Made by a program: the position numbers and the translations under genes
NCBI RefSeq assembly: GCF_032062245.1
Contig: NZ_DAMBQF010000003.1
Coordinates: 124,001-188,000, forward strand
Reading direction: 5' to 3'
Source: Soonwooa sp032062245
Lineage (GTDB): Bacteria; Bacteroidota; Bacteroidia; Flavobacteriales; Weeksellaceae
DNA length: 64,000 nucleotides
The notes under the pieces: model-generated
Seen by the model: the letters and a program-made list of their open reading frames with translations, nothing else
What the model was told of the DNA's origin: nothing
Databases searched by the model: none
Shown here: in pieces, positions 25,719-34,931 of the stretch
Layout: each line of letters starts with the position of its first letter
Numbering within the stretch: the first letter of the stretch is position 1

Positions 25719-28532
25719 ATGACAACAGACAAAAGACTTTTCTTAATCGATGCTTATGCGATGATTTTTCGTGGTTATTATGCATTTATAAAGAATCCGA
25801 GACTTTCCACAAAAGGTTTGGATACATCAGCTATTTTCGGATTTACCAACTCTTTGATAGAGCTTATTAAAAGAGAGCGTCCTAGCCATCTAGCGGTGGT
25901 TTTTGACGTTGGAAGAACTAATGTTCGACACGATGATTATAGCGATTACAAAGCCAACAGAGCCGAAACACCAGAAGCGATTATTCTTGCAAAACCTTAT
26001 ATTCATCAGATTCTTGAAGCGATGCACATTCCGATTTTGGGAGTGGAAGGTTATGAAGCGGATGATGTGATCGGGACTTTGTCGTGTAAAGCTTCGGACA
26101 AAGGTTATAATGTTTTTATGGTAACACCAGATAAGGATTTTGCGCAGTTGGTGACGGATAAGGTTAAAATTTATAAACCAGGATTAAAAGGTGGCGATGT
26201 TGAGATTTTAGGTGTTGAAGAAGTTAAAACTAAATATGAAGTTGACGATCCCAAACAGATTATAGATTATCTTGGGATGATGGGCGATGCCGTTGATAAT
26301 ATTCCTGGCTTGGAAGGTGTTGGCGAAAAGACCGCTAAGAAATTCATTAAAGAATATGGTTCTATGGAGAATCTTTTGGCGCACACCAACGAGTTAAAAG
26401 GTAAATTAAAAGAAAAAGTTGAAGCTAGTGCCGAGCGAGGCTTGTTGTCAAAAAAGCTTGCGACGATTCTTTGTGATGCCCCGATTGATTTTAAAGAAGA
26501 AGATTACGACCTCGAAACACCTGATTTTGAGAAGGTTAAAGAGATTTTTGAAGAATTAGAATTCCGTCGCTTGTACGAGAATCTTTACAGAAGTTTCTCA
26601 ACAGAAACTGTTGCTCCTGCAGAAGTTTCTGAGGTTAAAACTTCGACTTCAGCAAAACCCCAAACTACACAACTTGATCTTTTCGCCAATTTTGAAGAGT
26701 TAAATGAAGCCACGTCTTCCAAATCGAATATTAAAGAAAAAGATCATCTTTATCAATTTGTAGATCAGCCGAAAGCGATGCGAATTTTGCTTAACAATTT
26801 GTTAGCGCAGTCTGCGGTTTGTTTTGATACAGAAGCAACGTCGCTTAACGAGTTAGAGGCGCAACTTATTGGGATAAGTTTCTCATACAAAGCTGGATTG
26901 GCGTATTATATTCCGATTCCTGAAGATCAAGAAAAAGCACAAGAAATTGTTGAAATTTTCCGACCATTTTTTGAAGATGAAAAAGTTCTAAAAATTGCTC
27001 ATAATCTTAAATACGATTTTAAAGTATTAAAAAATTACAATATCGAAGTCAAAGGTCCGATGTACGATACGATGATTGCGCATTATTTGCTGAATCCTGA
27101 TGGTCGACATGGTATGGATTATTTATCCGAAATGTACCTTAATTATACACCAATTCCGATCGAAATTTTAATTGGTAAAAAAGGTAAAAATCAGTTGACT
27201 TTACGAGGTGTTAGTTTGGAGGAACAAACCGCCTACGCTGCGGAAGATGCCGATATTACTTTCCAATTGTATCAACTTTTTGCTCCGCAATTAATTAAAG
27301 AAAACTTAGAAGAGGTTTTTAATAATATTGAAATGCCTTTGATGTTGGTTCTTGCAAAAATGGAATTAATTGGTGTTAAACTCGATTCTGAATGGCTTAA
27401 AAAAGAAAGTGGCGATCTAGAAAACGACCTTCGAAATCTGGAAACCAAAATCTTTGAATTGTCTGAGGAAGAATTTAATATGAATTCTCCTAAACAATTG
27501 GGAGAGATTTTATTTGAAAAATTAAAACTTGATCCAAAAGCTAAAAAAACTAAGACTGGACAATACGCAACATCGGAAGATGTGTTACAAAAGTTGGCTT
27601 CAAAACACGAAATTATTGCTTTAATCCTCGATTATCGTCAGCTTCAAAAACTGAAGTCAACGTATGTAGACGCACTTCCTAACCAGATTGATCCAATTGA
27701 CGATCGTGTGCATACGACTTACGCACAAACGGTGGCAGCGACTGGACGTTTGGCGAGTGTTAATCCTAACTTACAGAATATTCCGATTCGTACGCTTCGT
27801 GGACAGCAAATTCGTGGGGCTTTTGTGGCAGATGAAGGTTGCAAAATTATTTCTGCCGATTATTCGCAAATAGAATTGCGCCTTATTGCAGAGATTTCGG
27901 AAGAGCTTAATATGATTGAAGCGTTCCAAAATGGAGAAGATATTCACGCGGCAACAGCTGCAAAATTGTTTAAAATTTCGATTGAAGAAGTTAGCAAAAC
28001 GCAACGTTCTCAAGCGAAAAGTGTCAACTTCGGAATTATATATGGTCAAGGTGCGTTTGGACTTGCCGAGCAAACAGGAATGTCGAGATCAGACGCTAAA
28101 GCAATGATTGATGCCTATTTCCAAACTTATCCGAGACTTAAAGAATATATGTCCGAACAAGTCGAAAATGCAAGAAAAAACGGTTACGTTGTAACAATGT
28201 TGGGAAGAAAACGACATCTTAAAGACATTAATTCTAGTAATTTTGTAGTGAAAGGTCATGCGGAACGTAATGCCGTTAACGCACCAATCCAAGGAAGTGC
28301 AGCTGATATTATTAAATTAGCAATGATTAAAATTGATAACATTTTGACCGAAAAACAATTGAAAACCAAGATGTTACTTCAGGTCCATGACGAATTAATT
28401 TTCGAAGCGCCATTGGATGAGGTTGATGAGGTTTCGACAATTATTAAAGATGCGATGGAGTCGGCTTATTCAACAAAAGTACCTTTGACAGTGGAGGTTG
28501 GTGTTGGTGACAATTGGCTAGAAGCGCATTAA
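25719..28532 (+). CDS. polA: DNA polymerase I
   Basis: 937 residues from the ATG at 25719 (MTTDKRLFLIDAYAMIFRGYYAF); the upstream in-frame extension has no sequence typical of the family. Domains in order: 5' nuclease (residues ~1-300, with AVVFDVGRTNVRHDDY, EADDVIGTL and DAVDNIPGLEGVGEKTA), 3'-5' exonuclease with intact DxE (CFDTEATSL near 380), and family A polymerase (GRLASVNPNLQNIPIR, DYSQIELR, QAKSVNFGIIYGQGAFG, VHDELIFE). All three activities look functional. Cytoplasmic; Okazaki-fragment maturation and repair. Confidence 0.96.
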   Translation: MTTDKRLFLIDAYAMIFRGYYAFIKNPRLSTKGLDTSAIFGFTNSLIELIKRERPSHLAVVFDVGRTNVRHDDYSDYKANRAETPEAIILAKPYIHQILEAMHIPILGVEGYEADDVIGTLSCKASDKGYNVFMVTPDKDFAQLVTDKVKIYKPGLKGGDVEILGVEEVKTKYEVDDPKQIIDYLGMMGDAVDNIPGLEGVGEKTAKKFIKEYGSMENLLAHTNELKGKLKEKVEASAERGLLSKKLATILCDAPIDFKEEDYDLETPDFEKVKEIFEELEFRRLYENLYRSFSTETVAPAEVSEVKTSTSAKPQTTQLDLFANFEELNEATSSKSNIKEKDHLYQFVDQPKAMRILLNNLLAQSAVCFDTEATSLNELEAQLIGISFSYKAGLAYYIPIPEDQEKAQEIVEIFRPFFEDEKVLKIAHNLKYDFKVLKNYNIEVKGPMYDTMIAHYLLNPDGRHGMDYLSEMYLNYTPIPIEILIGKKGKNQLTLRGVSLEEQTAYAAEDADITFQLYQLFAPQLIKENLEEVFNNIEMPLMLVLAKMELIGVKLDSEWLKKESGDLENDLRNLETKIFELSEEEFNMNSPKQLGEILFEKLKLDPKAKKTKTGQYATSEDVLQKLASKHEIIALILDYRQLQKLKSTYVDALPNQIDPIDDRVHTTYAQTVAATGRLASVNPNLQNIPIRTLRGQQIRGAFVADEGCKIISADYSQIELRLIAEISEELNMIEAFQNGEDIHAATAAKLFKISIEEVSKTQRSQAKSVNFGIIYGQGAFGLAEQTGMSRSDAKAMIDAYFQTYPRLKEYMSEQVENARKNGYVVTMLGRKRHLKDINSSNFVVKGHAERNAVNAPIQGSAADIIKLAMIKIDNILTEKQLKTKMLLQVHDELIFEAPLDEVDEVSTIIKDAMESAYSTKVPLTVEVGVGDNWLEAH

Positions 28533-28562
28533 AAAATTTTAAAAAAGCAAAAAATAAACTAT

Positions 28563-29606
28563 ATGAAGAATTTAAAGTATTTAGGACTTGTCGCAGTTGC
28601 TGCTTTTGTGCAAAGTTGTGGCACAAGTTCTAATGTCACTGGTAGCAAGAATTACGCGGTGAATGGTGATGGATTCAAAAAAGCCTATAACAGCATCACG
28701 GTTGAGGATCTTAAAAAGAATCTTTACATCATTGCATCGGACGAGATGGAAGGTCGTGACACGGGAACTAAAGGTCAAAAGAAAGCTGGCGAATACATGA
28801 TTAGCCAATACAAAAGTTATGGCGTTTCGTTTCCAAAAGCTTTAGGTTCTTATTATCAAACAGTGCCGTCGGAGTTTATGAAAACGCGTAACGGTCAACT
28901 TCCAGAGTCAGAAAATATTCTTGCTTATATTGAAGGTAGCGAAAAACCAGAGGAGCTTATCGTGATCTCTGCACATTACGATCATATCGGTACTAAAAAC
29001 GGTGTTGTATACAATGGCGCAGATGATGACGGTAGCGGAACGGTAGCTGTTATGGAAATTGCAGAGGCTTTTCAAAAAGCTAAAAAAGCGGGTTACGGTC
29101 CAAAACGTTCTATTTTGTTTTTACACGTAACAGGTGAGGAGCACGGACTTTGGGGTTCTGATTTTTATTCTAAAAACCCAGTTTTCCCATTAGAAAATAC
29201 TGTTGCTAACCTTAATATTGATATGATTGGTCGCGATGATGCCGAAAATAGAGGTAAGCAATATGTGTACGTTATCGGTTCTGAAATGTTAAGTACAGAA
29301 TTAAAAAAAATTAACGAACAAGCTAACAAAGACACTCATAACTTAATCCTGAATTATAAATACGATGATCCTAACGATCCGGACAGATTGTATTACAGGT
29401 CAGATCATTATAATTTTGCAAAGCATAATGTGCCAATTGCATTTTTCTTTGATGGCATCCACGAGGATTATCACAAACCAACAGATACGCCGGACAGAAT
29501 CGACTATCCGTTGTTGCATAAGAGAACACAATTGGTTTTCACAACGGCTTGGGAGTTGGCGAATCGTCCAGAACGAATCAAAGTTGACGGAAAAAATACA
29601 AGATAA
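28563..29606 (+). CDS. M28-family zinc peptidase lipoprotein
   Basis: 347 residues. Lipoprotein-type signal (MKNLKYLGLVAVAAFVQSC). M28 aminopeptidase-like domain with the complete binuclear zinc set: SAHYDHIG, NGADDDGSGT, TGEEHGLWGS, NLNIDMIGRDD and RSDHYNFAKHNVP. It should cut N-terminal residues from peptides in the periplasm or at the outer membrane. Substrate range is unknown. It begins 30 bp after polA on the same strand. Confidence 0.9.
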   Translation: MKNLKYLGLVAVAAFVQSCGTSSNVTGSKNYAVNGDGFKKAYNSITVEDLKKNLYIIASDEMEGRDTGTKGQKKAGEYMISQYKSYGVSFPKALGSYYQTVPSEFMKTRNGQLPESENILAYIEGSEKPEELIVISAHYDHIGTKNGVVYNGADDDGSGTVAVMEIAEAFQKAKKAGYGPKRSILFLHVTGEEHGLWGSDFYSKNPVFPLENTVANLNIDMIGRDDAENRGKQYVYVIGSEMLSTELKKINEQANKDTHNLILNYKYDDPNDPDRLYYRSDHYNFAKHNVPIAFFFDGIHEDYHKPTDTPDRIDYPLLHKRTQLVFTTAWELANRPERIKVDGKNTR

Positions 29607-29695
29607 ATTATTAAAACAGTTTCAGATTTGGAATTGTTTTTTTTGTTTAATTATTTTAAAAATGATTAATTTTAAAAACACCTAAAATTTTGAAT

Positions 29696-30436
29696 ATGAA
29701 AAAGATAATTGCAATTTTGAGTTTAGTTATGATGACAAATATTTCTGCACAAACACTCAAAAATGTTGCTTATAAAGATGGCTCACAAAAGTTAAATGCT
29801 TTGGTAACGGATAATACCAACCAAAAACGTCCAGCAGTTCTTATTTTACCTGCTTGGAAAGGTATTGATAACGAAGCAAAACAAGCGGCGCTTGATCTTC
29901 AAAAAGAAGGTTACATTGCTTTAATCGCCGACATTTATGGAGAAGGTTACATCCCGAAGACCAACGAAGAAGCGTCAAAAATCGCAACGTCGTATAAAAC
30001 GGATTACAAAGCTTACCAAAATCGCATCAATTTGGCGTTAGAAGCCTTAATCAAACAAAATGCTGATCCTAAAAAGATTGCTGTTATTGGCTATTGTTTT
30101 GGTGGAACTGGTGCTTTAGAACTGGCGAGAGCTGGCTTTCCTGTTGAAGGTGTTGTGAGTATTCACGGTGATTTGGCGAAAGATAAATCGCGTCCAAATT
30201 CTTTGATTAAAACAAAAATTCTAGTCGAAAATCCTGCTGATGATAAAAGTGTGACTAAAGATGATTATGATAATTTAATTAAAGAAATGAATGAAGGAAA
30301 AGCGGATTGGCAAATTATTACTTATGCAAATTCTGGGCACACATTTACAAATCCAGAATCGCCTGACTATAACGAAATTATGGCAAAACGTGCTTGGAAA
30401 CATACTTTGATTTTTTTAGCGGAAATTCTTAAATAA
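29696..30436 (+). CDS. Secreted dienelactone hydrolase family protein
   Basis: 246 residues from the ATG at 29696, which gives a signal peptide (MKKIIAILSLVMMTNISAQ). Alpha/beta hydrolase of the dienelactone hydrolase group: nucleophile Cys in VIGYCFGGTGALELA, His in NSGHTFTNP, and an Asp/Glu between them; the region RPAVLILPAWKGIDNEAKQAALDLQKEGYIALIADIYGEG is standard. Substrate unknown; a general esterase role in the periplasm is likely. A shared terminator with the next, convergent gene follows. Confidence 0.87.
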   Translation: MKKIIAILSLVMMTNISAQTLKNVAYKDGSQKLNALVTDNTNQKRPAVLILPAWKGIDNEAKQAALDLQKEGYIALIADIYGEGYIPKTNEEASKIATSYKTDYKAYQNRINLALEALIKQNADPKKIAVIGYCFGGTGALELARAGFPVEGVVSIHGDLAKDKSRPNSLIKTKILVENPADDKSVTKDDYDNLIKEMNEGKADWQIITYANSGHTFTNPESPDYNEIMAKRAWKHTLIFLAEILK

Positions 30437-30438
30437 CA

Positions 30439-30471
30439 AAAAAGCCTTGAAAATCTCAAGGCTTTTTTTAT
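30439..30471. terminator. Bidirectional terminator
   Basis: AAAAAAGCCTTGA and TCAAGGCTTTTTT flank a short loop. It serves the convergent genes on both sides. Confidence 0.85.
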
Positions 30472-31517
30472 TTCGCAATATTGAATTCTTTTAAAATAAC
30501 TTTGAACTTCGGATTCCGAATATAAACATCAAAATTATGTGATTTTTGACCGCTAAAATCCGTTTTCTCTAAGAAGTCATAATGTTCCTTCAAAGCATCA
30601 AAAGCGTCTGATTTATAGCCCAAATCGGTCGGTTTTAGTTTGTCCGATAAAAAGCCTAAAAACTTCTTCAAAGTAGGATCTGTATTATTAATTGTAATAT
30701 GCACTTTTTTCAGTTGCGGACTGAATTCGCGGTAGCTGTCCTCGCCCGATTTTAGATCTTCCGATTTGAAATCTTTTGTCCCAATCGCTGGCGCCAACAT
30801 GATACAATAGATACTGTTGTTTTTCTCTTGCAATATTTTGGAATCGTTGTCGATATCAACATTGTGGTCGTCTTTTCGATCCTCGATTTCACGTTTACTA
30901 AAAGGTGGATTGCTTAAAGAACTAAGAACAACCGATGCACCACGACTGTGCGAAATAATATAAATGTCTTTGTTTTGATAAGAATTAAGAAGTCGTCTAA
31001 GTCCAAATTCTCCAGCCATTTGACTGTTGTTAGTGGCGTTAAACCAAATTTTACCTGCCCCAAACATCGACTGCGCCACCAATCCGTCCCAGTAGAAATT
31101 GATAATTTGATCTTTGTTTGTTGTATTAAGTTGCGATTTTATCGCTCTATAACTCTTCGTAACTTCCTCCGAACTTGCATTAAAACCATGAACAAAAACG
31201 AAAATTCGATTCTTGTTTTTTCCACTATTGGCGACTTGTGCGATTTTGGTTTTTTCAGAAGCCGAAAGTTCTATTTCTTTGCCTTTTTCACTCGCTAATT
31301 TTTTTAAAGAAAACTCTTTGCTTTTCGCATTTTTAGGAGGTTTTCCATATTGCGAACTCCAATTATCTGGATAGAAATTTCCGTTTTGATCCACGAAGGA
31401 ATAAGCCATGCTAGAGCTTTCGATTTTATTGGGCGTTTGCGATTTTGGAGTATTATGTATAGCGCCACACGAGCTTAGTGCGAAGAGGATAATGAGAAAA
31501 TAAAATGAGTTTTTCAT
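30468..31517 (-). CDS. Lipoprotein with alpha/beta-hydrolase (DUF900-like) domain
   Basis: 349 residues from the start at 31517, chosen because it gives a lipoprotein signal (MKNSFYFLIILFALSSC). The mature domain shows FVFVHGFNASSEEVTKSYRAIKSQL, with the HGFN oxyanion region, and YIISHSRGASVVLSSL, a lipase-like nucleophile elbow (SHSRG). This is the pattern of alpha/beta hydrolases of the DUF900 group. The substrate is unknown. It starts 36 bp after the XRE regulator on the same strand and is probably under its control. Confidence 0.7.
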   Translation of the reverse strand: MKNSFYFLIILFALSSCGAIHNTPKSQTPNKIESSSMAYSFVDQNGNFYPDNWSSQYGKPPKNAKSKEFSLKKLASEKGKEIELSASEKTKIAQVANSGKNKNRIFVFVHGFNASSEEVTKSYRAIKSQLNTTNKDQIINFYWDGLVAQSMFGAGKIWFNATNNSQMAGEFGLRRLLNSYQNKDIYIISHSRGASVVLSSLSNPPFSKREIEDRKDDHNVDIDNDSKILQEKNNSIYCIMLAPAIGTKDFKSEDLKSGEDSYREFSPQLKKVHITINNTDPTLKKFLGFLSDKLKPTDLGYKSDAFDALKEHYDFLEKTDFSGQKSHNFDVYIRNPKFKVILKEFNIAK

Positions 31518-31553
31518 GACATTCTCTTTTTCAAAATTCATGCCTAACAAAAA

Positions 31554-32057
31554 TTAATTTTCAAAAGCTTCAAAAGTTCCGTCTTCAAAAAAAAGAATAA
31601 CGCGCTTTACTTTTTTTGTTGTTTTTCCTTGCGGAATTGGAAAATTCTCTAATGGCTGAGAATCGATTATTTTTTTTTCTTCTTTAATAGGAGCAGAAAC
31701 AATCGGTTCTGAACGATTAGTCTTTTTGAGCAATTTGTTTTCGGAATTTTCTTGACCAAAACTTTCATCTTCTATAATAGAGAAGAGGTCGGGTAGGGGA
31801 AGCTTCTTGGCTTCGGGTTTTTCCTCAACAATTTCGATTTTTGGTTTTATCATAGGTCCATTACTATTGATCAACCAATCCCATTCTATGTCTGGGAAGG
31901 CGTTTTTGACTTTAGTGATAAATTCCAAAGATGGTTTGTTACGTCCCGAAGTGATGTGCGAAATGCTCGAACGTTGCACATCGACTTTTTCTGCAAACTC
32001 CGAAGGTGTTATATTAAAATGCTCCATAATGATGGAGATTCTCTCATTTATTTCCAT
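31554..32057 (-). CDS. XRE-family helix-turn-helix regulator
   Basis: 167 residues. Residues 1-65 form a lambda-repressor-like helix-turn-helix (NITPSEFAEKVDVQRSSISHITSGRNKPSLEFITKV) followed by PDIEWDWLINSNGPM, a pattern frequent in Bacteroidetes. The rest is a charged, disordered linker and a short C-terminal strand region (KRVILFFEDGTFEAFEN). A 12-bp palindrome sits 2-13 bp upstream of the start, which suggests autoregulation. Confidence 0.85.
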   Translation of the reverse strand: MEINERISIIMEHFNITPSEFAEKVDVQRSSISHITSGRNKPSLEFITKVKNAFPDIEWDWLINSNGPMIKPKIEIVEEKPEAKKLPLPDLFSIIEDESFGQENSENKLLKKTNRSEPIVSAPIKEEKKIIDSQPLENFPIPQGKTTKKVKRVILFFEDGTFEAFEN

Positions 32058-32058
32058 G

Positions 32059-32070
32059 TTACAAATGTAA
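32059..32070. promoter_or_regulatory. Palindromic candidate operator, copy 1
   Basis: TTACAAATGTAA, an inverted TTACA with 2-nt centre, immediately before the XRE start codon. A near copy (11 of 12 bases) is at 32126-32137. Confidence 0.45.
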
Positions 32071-32651
32071 TAAATGTTTTAGAACTGTAAAAGCGTTCAA
32101 ATTAACAAAAGTATATCGCAAAAATGTACAAATGTAAATTAATGTTAATAATATTGTTAATCAGTTATTTATAATGTTAGTAAGCTCTTTTTGTGAATTA
32201 TATGTTATGAAAATTTCAGTTTACATTATTAAATTATAATATTAGATAATATCTAGAAACTATTACAGATTAAATTAAATAGTTTATTGATATATAGTTA
32301 TGGCTATTTTAAAGTCAACTTATGACATTTCCATTAAAATTCTAGTAGTTTACTAATGTATATTTATTTAATTAACAATACATTATCCACATTGTCATTG
32401 TTTGGTAAATTCTTCCTTAATTGGGGATAAATCTAAATTTAAATACTTAAAGTAGGTTTATAATTTAACTTTATATAAATGTTATTACAATGTGATTTTG
32501 AAATAATTATGATTATATATTATAATAAATGTAATCAACATTAAAATTAACAGACAAAATGGCATGTGTAAATGTTTAATGAAATTACATTTGTAAACAG
32601 GTAAGTTTTCATTTGAAATCATTATTTTTGACAAACTTAAATTGTTAATAA
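32071..32651. other. Long AT-rich divergent intergenic region
   Basis: About 580 bp between the XRE and M14 genes with no plausible reading frame. It holds candidate operators at 32126-32137 and 32585-32596, and a TATTTTTG -7 element at 32623-32630 oriented to the M14 gene. The rest is extremely AT-rich and contains no hairpin that I could interpret. Confidence 0.6.
32585..32596. promoter_or_regulatory. Palindromic candidate operator, copy 2
   Basis: TTACATTTGTAA, the exact reverse complement of the site before the XRE gene. It lies just upstream of the M14 promoter -7 element. Confidence 0.45.
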
Positions 32652-33758
32652 ATGGCTGGAGTCTTTCAATACGTTAAAAACCAAAATTTCTCAGAACGAT
32701 ATGTTTCCCCTGAAAAATTATTTTCTTACCTACAGGACAATCTCAGCGATTACATTTCTGAAATCGGAAAATCATCTTTAGGGAAACCAATTTATAAACT
32801 GAGTTTAGGAAATGGACCTGTAAAGGTTGCTGCTTGGTCGCAAATGCATGGTAACGAATCAACTGCTACATTGGCGATGTTGGATCTTTTAGAATTCTTT
32901 AAAGAGAATGATCAGGTTAAGCAAAAGTTGTTTTCGGCTTTAACTTTAGATTTTATCTTCATGCTAAATCCTGATGGTTCCGAAATCTGGACGCGTCGCA
33001 ATGCATTTGATATCGATATCAATCGTGATTTTTTGAAAGAATCGAGTATAGAGCTTCGTCTTCTTAAAGACTTTATCAAGGCTAAGAAGTATGATTATGC
33101 GCTTAATCTTCATGATCAACGCACCATATTTTCGGCAAGTGATGATATGCCTGCCACCTTATCTTTCCTTGCGCCATCAGAAGATATTGACAGAAGTTTG
33201 ACAGAGAATCGTAAAAAAAGTATGGCAATTATTGCTGGAATATTTATCCAAATGCAAAACTTTTTGCCTAAACAAATAGCGCGTTATAATGATGAGTTTT
33301 ATCCAACATCCGCGGGAGATAATCTTATGAAATCAGGCATTCCGACTATTTTATTTGAAGGTGGATTTTATCCAGACGATTATGGTCGCGAAAAAACACG
33401 AAAATTCTATACCTATGCTTTGTTTTACGCTCTAAAAGCGATGGCAGTTTTGCGAGGCGATTCTATTGGTTATGAAACTTATTTTAGCATTCCTGAGAAT
33501 AAAGAAAGTCATTTTGACATTATTTATCGCAATGTAAAGCTTAATACCAATTTTGACTGCGTGTTAGATGTTGCGGTACAATATAAAGAAATTTTCGATG
33601 AAGAAATCAAAAATATAAAGCTTGTGCCTTATGTTGTTGAAATCGGAGATTTGGGTCGTAAAAAAGGTTGGAAAGAAATAGATTGTACTGGGAAAAATTT
33701 CGTTTCGGACTATAAATTTCCAAAGTTAGATGCAGAGATTAATTTTAGGATGGAATAA
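32652..33758 (+). CDS. M14-family zinc carboxypeptidase-like protein
   Basis: 368 residues without a signal peptide, so cytoplasmic unless exported another way. Carboxypeptidase A-like domain: zinc ligands H66 and E69 in MHGNEST, H153 in LNLHDQRTIF, catalytic E236 in ILFEGGFYPDD, and substrate-binding NRD near 124-126. Bacterial members of this type include peptidoglycan-peptide and D-amino-acid peptidases; the substrate is unknown. A C-terminal domain of ~100 residues (from about 260) is unassigned. Confidence 0.85.
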   Translation: MAGVFQYVKNQNFSERYVSPEKLFSYLQDNLSDYISEIGKSSLGKPIYKLSLGNGPVKVAAWSQMHGNESTATLAMLDLLEFFKENDQVKQKLFSALTLDFIFMLNPDGSEIWTRRNAFDIDINRDFLKESSIELRLLKDFIKAKKYDYALNLHDQRTIFSASDDMPATLSFLAPSEDIDRSLTENRKKSMAIIAGIFIQMQNFLPKQIARYNDEFYPTSAGDNLMKSGIPTILFEGGFYPDDYGREKTRKFYTYALFYALKAMAVLRGDSIGYETYFSIPENKESHFDIIYRNVKLNTNFDCVLDVAVQYKEIFDEEIKNIKLVPYVVEIGDLGRKKGWKEIDCTGKNFVSDYKFPKLDAEINFRME

Positions 33759-33855
33759 ACGAATAATTTGATGAAATTTTTGGAGAATAAAATCAATAGT
33801 AAATTTAGTTTTTTACGAACCCAATTGGTGTTTGAAATCTAATACCAGTAATTGA

Positions 33856-34416
33856 TTATAATTCATCCAACGCTATACGATTATGGTCTTTGGCTTTTTT
33901 AAGCTCGGTTGGTGTGAAACCTGTATTGTTTTTAAACTGTGTCGAAAGATGTTGAACACTTTTGTAACCTAGCTTTCCTGCGATTTCCGTTAATGTTAAT
34001 TCGTTGTAGAGGAGGAGTTCTTTTACTTTTTCAATTTTTTGAAGGATAAAATATTGTTCTAAAGTAAAATTTTCATTTTGAGAAAAATTCTTAGAAAGTG
34101 CAGAATAATCTTTATGTAAATTATTGCTTAAAAATTCAGAAAGGACAAAGTTTTCGCTAATATCCAAATCCGATATTTTTTGAATTATAAAAGTCTTTAT
34201 TTTATCGTTCAATTGATGTGCAGAATCTCTAATTCTTTCAAACCCAAGATCTTTTAAATTGGTTTCCAAAAGTGATAATTCCTCATCCGAAATAGAATTT
34301 TTCGTATTTACTTCACCTAATTTAATATCATCTATGGAAATTTCTAATTGATTAAAAATTCCTTCAACCGCCGATATACAGCGATTACAAACCATATTTT
34401 TGATGAAGACTTGCAT
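33856..34416 (-). CDS. AraC-type regulator with N-terminal HMA-like metal-binding domain
   Basis: 186 residues. The N-terminal ~65 residues resemble a heavy-metal-associated ferredoxin-like domain: MQVFIKNMVCNRCISAVEGIFNQL with a C10xxC13 pair in the metal-ligand position, followed by the beta-alpha-beta pattern. The C-terminal part (from ~120) is an AraC helix-turn-helix (EKVKELLLYNELTLTEIAGKLGYKSVQHLSTQFKNNTGFTPTELKK). The layout suggests a copper- or other metal-responsive regulator; the metal is inference. No metal-resistance gene is adjacent in the window. Confidence 0.8.
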   Translation of the reverse strand: MQVFIKNMVCNRCISAVEGIFNQLEISIDDIKLGEVNTKNSISDEELSLLETNLKDLGFERIRDSAHQLNDKIKTFIIQKISDLDISENFVLSEFLSNNLHKDYSALSKNFSQNENFTLEQYFILQKIEKVKELLLYNELTLTEIAGKLGYKSVQHLSTQFKNNTGFTPTELKKAKDHNRIALDEL

Positions 34417-34511
34417 GAGCTTTCTTATATTATTGTGATGGTAAAGTTAGTCAATAGAATCTTATTTTTTAAATAAATTAAAACTAATGTCGTCAAAACT
34501 AAAATAAGTTG

Positions 34512-34519
34512 TATATTTG
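34512..34519 (+). promoter_or_regulatory. Candidate -7 element for rpsO
   Basis: TATATTTG matches TAnnTTTG, 37 bp before the rpsO ATG. No clear -33 TTTG at the right distance. Confidence 0.5.
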
Positions 34520-34556
34520 CACCCGAATTACATAATAATCATTAAACAATATTGGA

Positions 34557-34826
34557 ATGTATTTAACAGCAGAAAAAAAAGCGGAAATTTTCGCAAAGCA
34601 TGGTAAGTCAGCTACAGATACTGGTAGCGCAGAAGGACAAATTGCATTGTTCACTTACAGAATTAATCATTTATCTCAACACCTTAAAGCTAATCACAAA
34701 GATTACAACACAGAGCGTTCTCTAGTGATGTTGGTAGGTAAGAGAAAAAGATTATTAGATTATCTTAAGAAAGTTGAGATCGCAAGATATAGAGCGATTA
34801 TCGCTGAACTTGGAATTAGAAAATAA
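34557..34826 (+). CDS. rpsO: 30S ribosomal protein S15
   Basis: 89 residues, exact family length. Binds 16S rRNA helix junction early in 30S assembly. Seen: GSAEGQIALFTYRINHLSQHLKANHKDYNTERSLVMLVGKRKRLLDYL, including the conserved HLKxHxKD loop and LLxxVGKRRxLLxYL helix. A strong terminator follows, so most transcripts end before DUF1003 and pnp. Confidence 0.97.
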   Translation: MYLTAEKKAEIFAKHGKSATDTGSAEGQIALFTYRINHLSQHLKANHKDYNTERSLVMLVGKRKRLLDYLKKVEIARYRAIIAELGIRK

Positions 34827-34849
34827 TTTCTTGCTAAGAAAAAACATAA

Positions 34850-34876
34850 AGCAACTCCCAAAGAGTTGCTTTTTTG
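34850..34876 (+). terminator. Terminator after rpsO
   Basis: AGCAACTC, loop CCAAA, GAGTTGCT, then TTTTTTG. Confidence 0.88.
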
Positions 34877-34931
34877 TTGATACATAGTTTTAATAAGAAT
34901 CTTTAAATTTGCAAATAGAAAAATAAGAAGC

